Part shown: positions 52,310 through 62,714 of the stretch, in pieces | How the letters are laid out: every line of letters starts with the position of its first letter | Position numbering within the stretch: position 1 is the stretch's first letter | Assembly: GCA_022606425.2 (NCBI GenBank) | Contig: JAHDVF020000675.1 | Coordinates: forward strand, 372,001-436,000 | Source: Lepidostoma basale | Lineage: Eukaryota; Arthropoda; Insecta; Trichoptera; Lepidostomatidae | Length of the DNA: 64,000 bases | Reading direction: 5' to 3' | Program-made: the position numbers and the translations under genes | The notes under the pieces: model-generated | What the model saw: the letters and a program-made list of their open reading frames with translations, nothing else | Databases searched by the model: none | What the model was told of the DNA's origin: nothing

Positions 52310-52570
52310 TTGCAAAAAATTATTAAAGGCAAAAATATTGAGGAAGGCTAAACATGTCATTCCCATAAATACGAATGCATATGTATACTTTTTAGAAGTT
52401 ACGTTATATTTTACAGGAATAACATGTTTTTCTATAGGTGCTAAATTATTATCAAACGATATTATACTTGATATTGTCTTAACAAAGCGAAACATGATTT
52501 CAATATAATTTTTTTTTTATATAAAACGGACGTTTATTCGTTTTAAAAATATTATAATATTTTAACATAT
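52310..52570. repeat. F3 repeat, fullest copy
   Basis: 'aaacatgtcattcccataaa' (52351), 'tttttagaagttacgttata', 'acaggaataacatgtttttc', then 'gtcttaacaaagcgaaacat' and 'aacggacgtttattcgtttt'. This indicates two inverted units, each with an AAACATG block. Confidence 0.6.
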
Positions 52571-52880
52571 ATAGAGATGTACGCCATTGTTTAAGTAAAA
52601 CGAAATATGTATTTCGTCTATTTTCTAAAATAATGCCAATTAGTGTGTGGTAAAACATAGTGTGCTAGAAAGCCAAACTTTGAAGTACATACAAATAAAA
52701 TGCAAACGCGGACGAAAGCATAACGAGCATGAAAAGCGTAAATTAATTACTAACTAAATCTCCCAAACATTTAGAAATAACAAATATATAACAGACAGAT
52801 ATACGAGTATGTAGAAAATACTAAATAATATGTGAAGTAAAAGCAGTAGAAAAGATAAAACGCAATTAATTCAAATAACT
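52571..52880. other. Unassigned AT-rich interval
   Basis: No assignment. Confidence 0.4.
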
Positions 52881-52889
52881 ATGAAACCA

Positions 52890-53045
52890 ACTAACTAACC
52901 ATCATGCCTTCTCACCGAAGGGCTAGACAGAAAAAATATCCACCACACTCTTTTTCCTGACATACTTCTCTCACTTTCACAACATTCATAGATCGTGTCA
53001 TTCACGCACATCGATTTCTCCAACGTCTCGCGTGGCCGACGTTTA
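52890..53045 (-). mobile_element. LINE A 3' end
   Basis: 'ctaactaaccatcatgcctt', 'cctgacatacttctctcact', 'acgcacatcgatttctccaa' and 'tcgcgtggccgacgtttaa'. The element is cut at 53045 by the CT run of LINE J. Confidence 0.85.
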
Positions 53046-53050
53046 AGAGT

Positions 53051-53495
53051 AATCTCTCTCTCTCTCTCTCTCTGGTTTCAATCCTGGGTTTGGTTTGCAG
53101 CAATTTCCTCTATTCTTCTCTTCCATTCTTCCCTGACTTGTGCGGTTCTTTTGAAATCTGTATTTGATGAGCAGCGCACGTCCACCAACAGGTCCTCCGG
53201 GTACTCTCGGCGTGGGCGTCCCCTAGAGTTTGCCCCCTCGGTCATACCTTCCATTTTGGAATGCAAGAGGCCTTATTGTCGTATTACATGGCCGATCCAT
53301 CTTGCACGCGTTTCGGACAAGGTCCTTAGTAGGTGCCTTCCTCCTTCGATTCTTTGGAAAACCTCCTCATTTGTGATGTGGTCTCTCCAGGAAATTCCTA
53401 AAAGTCTTCTATAGGACCACATTTCAAAAGCCTCTAGTCTCCGTTTATCTCTTTCGGATAGGCACCATGTCTCGCAGCCGTACATCAAGATACTC
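53051..53495 (-). mobile_element. LINE J 3' end with GA tail
   Basis: Minus strand: ILMYGCETWCLSERDKRRLE (stop-free from 53488), AFEMWSYRRLLGISWRDHIT, NEEVFQRIEGGRHLLRTLSE, ARWIGHVIRQ, frameshift, HSKMEGMTEGANSRGRPRRE and EYPEDLLVDVRC. It ends in (GA)n, the complement of (CT)n at 53051-53073. Nested in LINE A. Confidence 0.8.
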
Positions 53496-53754
53496 CTCTT
53501 TACTTATATCTACTTTTTTACAAATCTTTCTTGATTCATTATTTTCCTGTTTTCTATCAAATCATATTAACTATTCATTCATTATCTAGTTTAAACAATT
53601 TGTTCGCAGTGTCTTAAAAAAAGATTTTTATTGTGTAATACTATAAGTTAAAACAACATAACATAATTCAATGAAACACGATTATATTACGAGTCGAAAT
53701 ATTTATCTTACATGCAAGACAATAAAATAGTTAATATGTTAGTCAAAAACATTG

Positions 53755-54115
53755 TATATTTTAATTGTATCTCAATAGAGACGAAGACGTAAACTGGAAA
53801 CTGAACATGGATGATCAAGGTGTTTACAGGACTTATGACCTGTCATTGGTTGGGTTAAGCGCACGCTTTATGTAATTACAACATTCCCCATTCCACCTTT
53901 GTTATTGTGATCATGCATGACAAATTTTTGGAAGATGTATACGAGTATATACTTCAAAATCCATATTTATCTTCACGTGGCAGTTTCAGTCAGCCATCTA
54001 TGTAGATTTGGTTGCACTAGTGAATTTTTTCAAGAATTAACCTATGCAACCGACCCACTAACGCCATCTATGGAGAATGATTTTCGGCATTTAGCAAACT
54101 ACCTTATTAACACAA
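53755..54115 (+). repeat. R1 dispersed repeat
   Basis: Same order as 41395, with 'gatgatcaaggtgtttacag' and 'gatcatgcatgacaaatttt'; contains ATACGAGTAT at 53939. Confidence 0.75.
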
Positions 54116-54279
54116 TGTGAAGGCTGTTGACCAACATATTGTTAGAAGCCGCTAAGAGTATTATTCCATTCTATATGCCAAAGAATTTTGACCAGAATAT
54201 TTGAAGACCAAATATTTGTGAATGTATACTTATACCTGTATACAAATCCTGGATTTACACCAAAGGGTGGTTAATTCAA

Positions 54280-54385
54280 ATTTTAATTGTATCTCAATAG
54301 AGACGAAGACGTAAACTGGAAACTGAACATGGATGATCAAGGTGTTTACAGGACTTATGACCTGTCATTGGTTGGGTTGTGGGTC
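54280..54385 (+). repeat. R1 fragment, near-identical to 53757-53855
   Basis: 'ttaattgtatctcaatagag' to 'ctgtcattggttgggtt' repeats the start of the previous copy about 525 bp earlier. It is probably a local duplication and stops abruptly at 54378. Confidence 0.85.
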
Positions 54386-54800
54386 ATTGTATATATTACT
54401 TCAACATAATCAATTAGTGTGTTATCGTGTTATTATATCTACAGATATTTACAAAGTAAATGCCCGTTTATAAATGACATAACAGTACCATTATGTGCAC
54501 TCTACAAAATAATAAGTCTGTATATAATGCAGTTCACTTGCAAATGTACTGAGATTCCCTTCACTTGGATTTCTTCCCCGTTGCATCGCATGCGAACAAT
54601 CGCACCCGGCGCCGGAACCGGCACCGGAAAACAAGCTTTCAAACAGTTCATTTCAAATAATTTACAACCGACAGGGCGATTAATCTATTTCAATTAGCAG
54701 CCACTCAATGTTAACAAAATAAACGCAGATTTTCCACATTTCCTTGGCGTGCATCCAAAGCACAAGCAAATAATACACGTAAATATAACAACAAAAACAA
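54386..54800. other. Unassigned interval
   Basis: 54595-54630 'cacccggcgccggaaccggc' is a short GC-rich patch. No gene. Confidence 0.35.
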
Positions 54801-54807
54801 CAAAACA

Positions 54808-55165
54808 TCACGCCGTTTCCTCTCAAGGGTAAGCAGGATAATAAACCGCCACACTACTCTATCCTGACACACCTATTTAGCTTCCTCCACATTCATACGA
54901 GTCATACACGCACGTCGATTATTCTGACTTCTTACATGATCAACCTTTAAATTTGATTAATTTGGTCATGCCATGTTTTCCTCGGTTTGCCCCGACTCCG
55001 AACTCCATTAACATCAATAACGTATACTTTTATTGTATTACCCGATCCATGTGTCCGAACCAACGCAGAAATCCTTTCATAATTTTGTCATAATACCTTC
55101 TTCCGCTCTACATTCCTTTCTTATCATCATTTGAGATTATGTCGTATATCGTTCTACCATACATA
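54808..55165 (-). mobile_element. LINE A 3' fragment
   Basis: 'catcacgccgtttcctctca', 'cacgcacgtcgattattctg', 'ggtcatgccatgttttcctc' and 'tgtcgtatatcgttctacc' (YDII-type subfamily, like 650 and 21190). Confidence 0.8.
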
Positions 55166-55169
55166 TGTC

Positions 55170-55640
55170 TTATGTATGTAATACAATATACAGGTATAAT
55201 GCATATACAAGATAATTATTTGTTCGTTTATAAGCCAAAATTTTACTTCATTCCTCATATTCTCTCCCAGTCCTCACTCTGCCCCACTTTCATCAATTAT
55301 ATGCTAGGACATTTTTTTTAAATTTTATACTTGCAAACCATGTACCATCTACTGCTTTGTTTTGTGACATTGGAACATAGAATTGAAAAATAAAATACAT
55401 TTGATTAAATGTGGCCTGGAGTCCCTCATGCTTTTGTTGGAATATTGCATTCCCCAGTAAAGGTAAGTCCCACATGGACGGGGGACGACTCTAGGGATTG
55501 CATTAGCGTAGCTAACGAAAGGGTGCTGCTGCGTCCTATAACAGTTTCGACTGAACGGCAACCTTCTATATCAGCTTCGTGTAAGCGGTGGGAGTCCTTC
55601 TATGCTCTCTTGTATATTTTGTATCATATCAGTTTGTAAT
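55170..55640. other. Unassigned interval
   Basis: Nothing recognised; 55400-55600 balanced composition. Confidence 0.35.
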
Positions 55641-55647
55641 AATTTTC

Positions 55648-55710
55648 GCTAGTTTATATCGTTCCTCCGATGATGAAAGCCTTCAAAACATGTCGATAAA
55701 AATAAACTCA
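55648..55710 (+). ncRNA. Hammerhead-like element, altered core
   Basis: 'tagtttatatcg' pairs with 'cgataaaaataaac' as stem I. Between them lies CCGATGAT, a GAA-AGCC-TTC stem II, AAAAC, AT, GTC. U4 is C and G12 is A, so it is probably inactive. It again has eight bases before stem II, here with the canonical U7. Confidence 0.4.
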
Positions 55711-56860
55711 AAAGTAGAAAAAAAATGTGATTCAATTCGTAAGAATTAGTTGTATCATATGCGATACAATCCATAACATTTCCTATACTGCATCAAAAAT
55801 TAAAACAAGGATGATTTCAAATAAAGAACCACTGAAATATTTTTTTTAAATACCTACCTATTGTTAAAGCTATGATTCTCGTACATTGTGTTGTTGTATC
55901 ACAATTATTTAAATTCCTAAATAATAAATTGTGCAAAATGCACACTCTCATCTACGGGGGGTCCGATTAATTTTGGATAGACAAAAATAATATTTTATCA
56001 CACCGACCCTAAAGGAGCTTCATATGCTAAAGATCCAGGAGAGAATATAATATGAACTGTCCTCGATAGTATTCAAAGCTCGATCCCAGATGTCTCCAGG
56101 GTACATAACAGGCTACTGCGTGACAGCTATGCTGACGGAAAGGCAACGTTAGCGATGATCAGTGGAATGGAGAAATATTGAAAAATAAAAACATACATCA
56201 GTCTGATAAAAATATAGAAGTCCAAATCATTGTCTTAGTAAACGACCTTCGAAATTCATGTTGATACTCGTATTTCAACAGAATGTAGATTTAATTCATC
56301 GTATTACAAATTTTTATAATAAATTTCAATACTTTAATTTGTTACATTAATCCTTGTCATCCTTAAAATCGTCTGAAGTGCATAATGGTAATACATAGAA
56401 AATATAAAAATATAAATCATATCTTAAAAAATTCTTGGATCGTGATAGCATTTGGTAAATGCCTACTCATCTCAGATCACTATCCAAGATCTGAAGTCTT
56501 TGTCCTTTTCACCAGTAGCTGGGATAAACGGAACAAAGAAGATAGCAACCCATCTCATCTTATTCTGAAGAGTGCTTATTGAGATGATGGATGTTCCTGG
56601 TCGCTGTTTACCCTCTTCCTAAGATTTTGATGCGATAACAAGTATGTCTGCCGCATTTATTTACTGATATGATACTTAAAAGCTTTATAAAGCCTCAAAT
56701 TTATATTTCTGTAAGAAATAAAGATGTTTAAACGGAAAATGGGCAAAACGTATTTTGCATTGAGAGTATTTTAATTTCATATTACAATTGAAAAGTAAAT
56801 CAACTTATTCTAACTTAAAATTTACACAATGAGAAAGGGTTTCTGTAGCCTAAAACATAT
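55711..56860. other. Unassigned interval of 1.1 kb
   Basis: 55970-56170 has frames with a weak LINE-like look (balanced composition) but no landmark I can name. No gene. Confidence 0.35.
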
Positions 56861-56979
56861 TTATGAAAGGTTCCAAAAAATGTTATAAAAAAATTATTCA
56901 AGCCCCTCTGTTTTTAATTAGAGACAAATTAAATTATATATACATAAACAATCTAAACACTATGACAATTTATCTTTAT

Positions 56980-57125
56980 TATATACTTTGTATATACAAC
57001 ACTTACATTAAAAAAATTAAAATTCATAGACATGTTTCGGACAACCATGACAACTGAAGAAGGACTTGTTGTCCGAAACATGTCTACGTAATTTTAATGT
57101 AAGTGTTGTATATACAAAGTATATA
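56980..57125. mobile_element. F1 fold-back, 146 bp
   Basis: Inverted arms TATATACTTTGTATATACAA (56980) and its complement ending 57125 continue inward through 'cacttacatta' / 'taatgtaagtg' to the GAAACATGTC blocks. Beyond the right arm 'acaacacaaagtatagcgaa' and 'tatatttagaagaaac' form the F1 terminus. Confidence 0.85.
57054..57084 (+). ncRNA. Hammerhead-like core in F1 fold-back
   Basis: CTGAAGAA (57054-57061), stem II GGAC (57062-57065) / GTCC (57071-57074), GAAAC, AT, GTC. Invariant bases intact, extra A before stem II, local stem I weak. Confidence 0.5.
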
Positions 57126-57189
57126 AAAAATAAAAAGAGAAACAAATCATCTACAACACAAAGTATAGCGAATATATTTAGAAGAAACT

Positions 57190-57785
57190 ATGACAATTAT
57201 TTAATTTTGTATTTATTATGTGTAAGTGTATTATAAAAGGTTATATAAATGCGGTTACGTGAAGCACATATTTTTAATTAACAGGTTTTTCAAATAAAGG
57301 AAAAAAGCCAAACAAAAATATACTATAGGTTATTGAAAAACAACCTTAATGAAATAGGGAAAAAGGTTAACATCAAATTAAATACCTTACTTTTATAATA
57401 GACCATTTTTAATGAATGAAAACAGATATTAGTTATAATACAATAGAACATATCAAATTATCGAATACGTAAGAGTGATGGATTATAATTAACACTTGTA
57501 AATACGTAGCTTCTTAATTTTTCAATTACGTATTAAAGAGTGTTTATTACTATAGAAAAGTTTTACTTTTAAAAAATGCAAGGCAATGCCCGTTTACTAA
57601 GAAAAGTTTCCAAACTCATCGACGTCACCTTATCAGTTAATAGGCTTACTCCGCTTACACTCAGTACCAATAACTTTATTTAATTTAAAACATAATACAA
57701 ACTTTCCGAAGCGTTATTTTGGACGAAGGTTGACTCAAGTAAACATGATTATGTTTTTTCACACTGTTTCCCAAGCTTGCTATAT
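57190..57785. other. Unassigned AT-rich interval
   Basis: No assignment. Confidence 0.4.
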
Positions 57786-57789
57786 TCTT

Positions 57790-58085
57790 CTATCGGTTTC
57801 ATATTCATGCCGTTTCTTCGGAGGGGTAAGCAGAGAGGATGGACCACTATACTGCTATGTCTTAACATACCCATTTAGCTTCCTCTACATTTATACATCC
57901 GAAAAAGCACGCTCGTAAATTTTTCCGACTTCGTATGTGGCAACGAGAATTTAATTAATTTGGTCAAGCCATGTTTTCCTTAGTCTTCCATGGCTTCTTT
58001 TTTCACTCACACTGCTGGTAAACAATATTTTAACCGTTATTCTCACATCCATTCGTTCCAAATAATCTTAGGGATCCTTTATTAT
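57790..58085 (-). mobile_element. LINE A fragment, diverged subfamily
   Basis: 'catgccgtttcttcggaggg', 'gtaagcagagaggatggacc', 'ggtcaagccatgttttcctt' and 'ttcgttccaaataatcttag'. Close to 38440 and 25212 in detail. Confidence 0.8.
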
Positions 58086-58159
58086 TAAATATGTAAATTG
58101 ACAATACAGAGTTAAAATACTATACGTTAAAATTCTCAATTATTAAAGATGAATAAAAA

Positions 58160-58622
58160 CTAAGTAACTAACCATCACGCAAGAATGGAACGCCACACTG
58201 TTCTGCCCTGACATACTTCTCTCGCTTCCTCTACATTCATACATCTTTTCATGCACGCACGTCGATTTATCCGACTCCTCGCGTGACAGACATTCAATAT
58301 TTGATTGATTTGATCGTGCCACGTTTTCCTCGGCCTTCCTCTATTTCTACCTCCGTTCACGCCGTTCACATATACCTTCTTTACCATTCTGTCTTCACTC
58401 ATTCTTTCCACGTGTCCAAACCATCTTAATGACCCTTTTCTTATTTTGTTCATAACACTTTCATTCGCACCACATTCACTTCTTATACTTGCATTTGTCA
58501 CTCTATCATATACAGATTTGCTACACATTCGTCTTAGAGATCTCATTTCTACTGCATTTATTCTACTTTCATCCTTCTTTTGCCAGTTCAACGCTTCACT
58601 TCCATACATAAGGGTCGGTATA
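58160..58622 (-). mobile_element. LINE A 3' end with intact C-terminal frame
   Basis: 144 uninterrupted codons (58609-58175): MYGSEALNWQKKDESRINAV, RSLRRMCSKSVYDRVTNASI, RSECGANESVMNKIRKGSLR, WFGHVERMSEDRMVKKVYVN, GRNRGRPRKTWHDQINQILN, CMNVEEAREVCQGRTVWRSI. The last ~40 bp and the tail are deleted ('ccatcacgcaagaatggaac'). It gives the best reading of the LINE A C-terminus. Confidence 0.9.
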
Positions 58623-58624
58623 AG

Positions 58625-59255
58625 TCGGTCAAAATTGATGTAATTACATTCATATGTAAGGCTTTAATAGACATTAGAAAAATGGCTTACGTATTGCATA
58701 TCATGCATAACCCGATGTATAAATAGCCAAAAAGGCGTATATTTTTAATCTTTCTTATTCTGCTACAAACTTCGTAAGGATGTTTTGAAATATGTGTTTT
58801 CTAGATCTTGTACCTTTTCCCTTAATACTTTTGCGTTCGCCGGTTCATTTTTTTTTGTACACGGCGGTTTCGTATGGGAAAATAAATCGTAAATAAGGAA
58901 TGAAGGGAGAATATACTAGCCGGGAAATTGAAGGAAACATGTTAATAGGCTTTGTGCATGCTTTGTGGACGGACCGTAATCCTCTTTGGGGTGACAAGTA
59001 TAAATGCCCTCGATCCTTGTGCCCCATAACAGATGGCGGAGATGATAAAAAATATTACCTTGGGATAGAAACACTAACTTAAATATATTGGAACCAGTAT
59101 AGAAGAAAAAAGGAAAATATTAGGAATTGTATAAAAATATTAGAATTTTTTCACTGTCGAATATGTAATACGATACAAGGATTCAATAACCTATATTTCC
59201 TACTTAAGCATTATATATTAGTGTTGTCCATTCAAATTTTTAATGTGTACTTAAT
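58625..59255. other. Unassigned interval
   Basis: No assignment. Confidence 0.4.
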
Positions 59256-59259
59256 TTAA

Positions 59260-59338
59260 TTCCACTCGATTTTATGAAATGCCTCAGAAGATGGCATCCA
59301 TTTGACGAAACCGGTCGAAGGAATAAAATCAAGTGGAA
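59260..59338 (+). ncRNA. H1 hammerhead-like monomer with long stem I
   Basis: Stem I strands TTCCACTCGATTTTAT (59260-59275) and ATAAAATCAAGTGGAA (59323-59338) pair with one mismatch. Between them: CAGAAGAT (59285-59292), an imperfect GGC-containing hairpin, GAAAC, CG, GTC (59314-59316). The fold is that of a type I hammerhead, but U4 is A and stem II is decayed. Confidence 0.5.
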
Positions 59339-59429
59339 AAACACTACTCGTAAATACATATTATAAAGGATTTGTTTTAAATATTAAATTATTTACGAAT
59401 ATAGTTGAAACAAATAAACCAACTATCTT

Positions 59430-59710
59430 ACACTATGCCATTTCTACGGAAGAGTTGGCAGATGCATGTTTTTTTACACGTTTTTTTCTGACATACTCTT
59501 TCGATTTTTCAACATTCATAAATCGTGTAATGCACGCACGTCGATTTTTTTGACTCCTCGCGTGGAAAAAATTTAATATTTAATTAATTTTATCGCCATT
59601 CTACGGAATTTTACTGCCATACTGTTCTGTCCCGACATACCTCTCGAGTTTTCTCTACATTCATACATTGTAACATGCACGCTCGTCGATTTTTTGAATG
59701 TGGCCGCCTT
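59430..59710 (-). mobile_element. Two LINE A fragments
   Basis: 59430-59590 'atgccatttctacggaagag', 'acgcacgtcgatttttttga'. 59597-59710 starts again at 'ccattctacggaattttact', 'tcccgacatacctctcgagt'. They are two separate 3' pieces in the same orientation, the second of the diverged subfamily. Confidence 0.7.
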
Positions 59711-59712
59711 TT

Positions 59713-59940
59713 AGTGTAAATACAACTGGTTGTTTGAATTACAGTATACAATCTGTTTTATCTATTATATTATTTCCCATCACACGGGTAGCCTATCTTT
59801 CGTCATTTTATAGTCACGTAAATTCTACACCAGACAATGTGTGATAATCACATTGTCTTTGCCGGGAATCAAACCCGGGACCTTTGGTGTGACAGTCAAA
59901 GGTCTTGCCACTCTGTCACGTAGGTAATCGTCATGTAGAA
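59713..59940 (-). mobile_element. tRNA-derived SINE, subfamily A tail
   Basis: 'acaactggttgtttgaatta' and 'cagtatacaatctg' are the antisense A-tail module, as at 400-440. The body follows, then the B box (complement 'gggaatcaaacc') and head to 'ctctgtcacgtaggtaatcg'. Confidence 0.85.
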
Positions 59941-60039
59941 CTATCTGTTAAATTGTTAATATAGCAAGTTCTTTAAGCTCATGGAAAAGTATTATATAAA
60001 AAAATACAATAAGATCATTTCAGTAGCCAAGACCAAGAG

Positions 60040-60675
60040 TATGGTATTCTCTCGAGCTAAGGTGGGATGAAGCGTGTCTGTGGGGATTATTTCAGTGAAA
60101 CAGGTGGAAAAAATAGATATCTGGGTGTGGACTTGTGTGAGAAAACGGATCTACCGTGTGAAGTGATGGGGCAAATAAACATGGCAGCGGTCATTTCAGG
60201 ATGCTTGAAGAATTCAATTTGGAAAAAACCCTGACATGAAGATCAGCAGCAAAGTGAGAATCTATAAGACTTGTGTGCAACCTATTATGACATATAGGAT
60301 AGAGTAAAGGGCGGACATTACATTCACAAAAAAACGCTCTCAGAGCGTCAGAAATGAAGACGCTCCGATATATATCTGGCAATACACTGCAAGAGAGAAT
60401 AAGGAATACACGAATAAGGGAGATATACGACGTCGAAAATGTCGTCAGGTGGGGAAGGCAAAGGAGAAGATACTGGTATAAACACGCGAGGAGAATGGAT
60501 CCACTCAGACTCCCCTTCATTGTGTTGCACGGCCAGCCCCAAGGTAGACGACCCCCGGGCAGACCACCAAAGAGATGGATCGACAGCTGAGAGTCGACTT
60601 CGCAGGAGGTCAATTCCTCTTAAGAAACAAGCTACTGGGCTAAGAAGAAAAATAAGAGAAGAGGAAAAGTAATAA
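60040..60675 (+). mobile_element. LINE E 3' end, best copy
   Basis: Frames: RYLGVDLCEKTDLPCEVMGQ, KISSKVRIYKTCVQPIMTYR, EMKTLRYISGNTLQERIRNT, RIREIYDVENVVRWGRQRRR, YWYKHARRMDPLRLPFIVLH, GQPQGRRPPGRPPKRWIDS, then in another frame RLRRRSIPLKKQATGLRRKI. It ends GAAGAGGAAAAG. A few frameshifts. The spot where copies 20515 and 30410 carry minisatellites (near 60310-60345) is plain here. Confidence 0.85.
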
Positions 60676-60679
60676 CTTT

Positions 60680-61085
60680 TTCACATTGTATGCTTTGATG
60701 AATAAAAAAAAATAATTATTAAGCATCACAAAACGCAAACTTGTTCCGCGGTAAATTACCCTCCCATAACAAATTTCATTGCAAATAACTATGTGAAGAG
60801 TTCGTCAAGAATAATTAATAGCGTTTCTCCGCGAGCTTTAATTCCGCAGAGGAAACCGATGATCTGCGGCCTTCTGTGCAATTAATTACTCCGGCATAGC
60901 GGAAATACCGCGCTGACGTCGCGCCTCGGCCGCTGGCGCCGCGCCGCCCGTCTCGGCCCCCTGTTCAAACACGCCCCAGGGATGCGGTAAGGTTTGTTAC
61001 TTAAACTTTGGATCAATTGAAAAGATTTGCCAAATGTTAAAAAGTTAATAATGAAAGTAAAATAAAAAAAGTTATAAATAATTCC
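60680..61085. other. Unassigned interval with GC islet
   Basis: 60895-60975 is strongly GC- and CpG-rich (gccgctggcgccgcgccgcc) in an AT-rich setting. No ORF or repeat match. It could be a conserved noncoding or promoter-like patch; there is no direct support. Confidence 0.4.
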
Positions 61086-61094
61086 TTTTATAAT

Positions 61095-61725
61095 GTAACT
61101 AACTAACTAGCTAACCATCAAGCCGTCTCCCTGAAGGGGTAGGCAGAAAAAATGGACTGCCACACTTTTCTTTCCTGACATATTTTGCTCGCTTCCTCAA
61201 CATTCATTCTCGACTCCTCACACGGCCAGCATATTTGTTTTATTTGATCGTGACACGTTTTCCTCGGTCATCCTCTATTCCTGGCTCCATTTACATTGTG
61301 AACATATAATTTTTTTACCATTCATTCTTCATTTCAAACCATCTTAATGATCCTTTCTTTATTTTGTTCATAACACCATAATTCGCACTTCTTATATTTT
61401 CATTCGACACTCTATCATACACAGAGTATCCACACATTCGTCTAAGAAATATCATGTCTACTGCATTGATTCTACTTTCATTCTTCTTTTGCTAGTTGCT
61501 AATAGTCTATTGCTTCGCTTCCATACATGAGGGTCGGTAGAAGAACACCATTGTGCACTGCCATTCTAGCATTTTTGGATAGTTTTTTGTTTGCGATGAC
61601 AACTTTAAGTGCACCATTCACTTTGATGCTTGCCCCAACCCTTCTTTAAATATCCCTCTCCACTCGCCTATCTCTTGTTAACATACTACCTAACACCTAC
61701 ACGAACTAATCTACATGCTTCAAAT
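61095..61725 (-). mobile_element. LINE A, long copy
   Basis: Inverted tail 'aactaactaactagctaacc', the full 3' order with small deletions, up to the ANKNLSK and VNGAL codons and 'tccctctccactcgcctatc' (the VERDTG region). The frame is broken throughout. Confidence 0.85.
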
Positions 61726-61744
61726 TTTCAGCACTCCAAGTTTA

Positions 61745-61900
61745 ACTAGACTTGGGTTTATTGCATCGTCCGGTTTTAGCAGCACGCTACCATGTCCATT
61801 GTCCTGACTACTAAACTTTGATGTAGCTACCTGAAGATGGAAGTGAGCTACTGAAATCGGTGGAAGCCATAAAACCAGGTTAAAATAATAAATATAAATG
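61745..61900. mobile_element. H1 inverted dimer, decayed
   Basis: 61755-61800 is an antisense unit ('gcatcgtccggttttagcag'). 61831-61885 is a sense unit: CCTGAAGATGGAAGTGAGCT, ACTGAAATCGGTGGAAG, then the stem I strand 'ccataaaaccaggttaa'. CTGAAGAT is intact; GAAAC is GAAAT. Confidence 0.5.
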
Positions 61901-61974
61901 AATTATTATTATATGTATATTTTGTCATAATTTACATCAACTTTTATCAAGAAATTTCAATTACAACACTCATA

Positions 61975-62190
61975 TTAAAAATCGAAAATCCTAACCTCAG
62001 AATATTTCATATTTTCACACCAACACAGTCGCCTCGGAAATCTGACTCCCAATGAACAACAACCTAGGCAAAGTATTTGGAAAATTGGAAAGCCCTGGAG
62101 AATAGAAAAGGATGACCAGGGTCAGGATCCATTGAAGAACTACTGTAGGGAGGCTAATTCTCACACCGGAATGTTGCACCGAGAAGAAAA
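61975..62190 (+). mobile_element. Possible LINE tail
   Basis: 'aaggatgaccagggtcagga' and 'tccattgaagaactactgta', ending in 'gagaagaaaaagaag', look like an A/G-rich LINE 3' end. No second copy in the window confirms it. Confidence 0.25.
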
Positions 62191-62194
62191 AGAA

Positions 62195-62710
62195 GTTTGA
62201 AAAAACACATTGTCAATTTAATTTGGTAATCATGAAAGCAGTTTAATAAAACAATGCAGTTAGAAAAACTGCAGTTTGTTATGTAGGATGGGTATTGGAA
62301 CACTCTGTGCACAGAATCGTTAATTATTTTGGACATTGAATCGATTAAGTAATACCACTTTACAAAAAAAATCGCACGAGATGAAATGATTAATATTTTA
62401 AACTTCGATATCGATAATTAAATTGACTTGCCAAAACCAAAAACTTTTCCGTGCGTTTGACTATTCATAATAAAATGACATAAATATTGATAGAGGGAAG
62501 ATGTATTCAATATTATATGAACTCGTCCAAAAATAATACTGAGTTGATACGATTTTGAAGCAAATATTGCGAAATTTCGGGCAGATCAAAGCGAGTAGAA
62601 TTCTAGTTCAGTAATTAAAAGGATCTATTATAAATAAGTCTCTGGCTACCCTTTCTAGTAAACAATGCGATATATATAATAGTAGTCTGTAACAATATTC
62701 AATTAAATAA
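62195..62710. other. Unassigned AT-rich interval
   Basis: No assignment. Confidence 0.4.
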
Positions 62711-62714
62711 CTAA

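Noticed and set aside
52995..53414. 139-codon plus-strand frame
   Set aside because: It is the antisense of LINE J coding sequence, which has clear landmarks on the minus strand.
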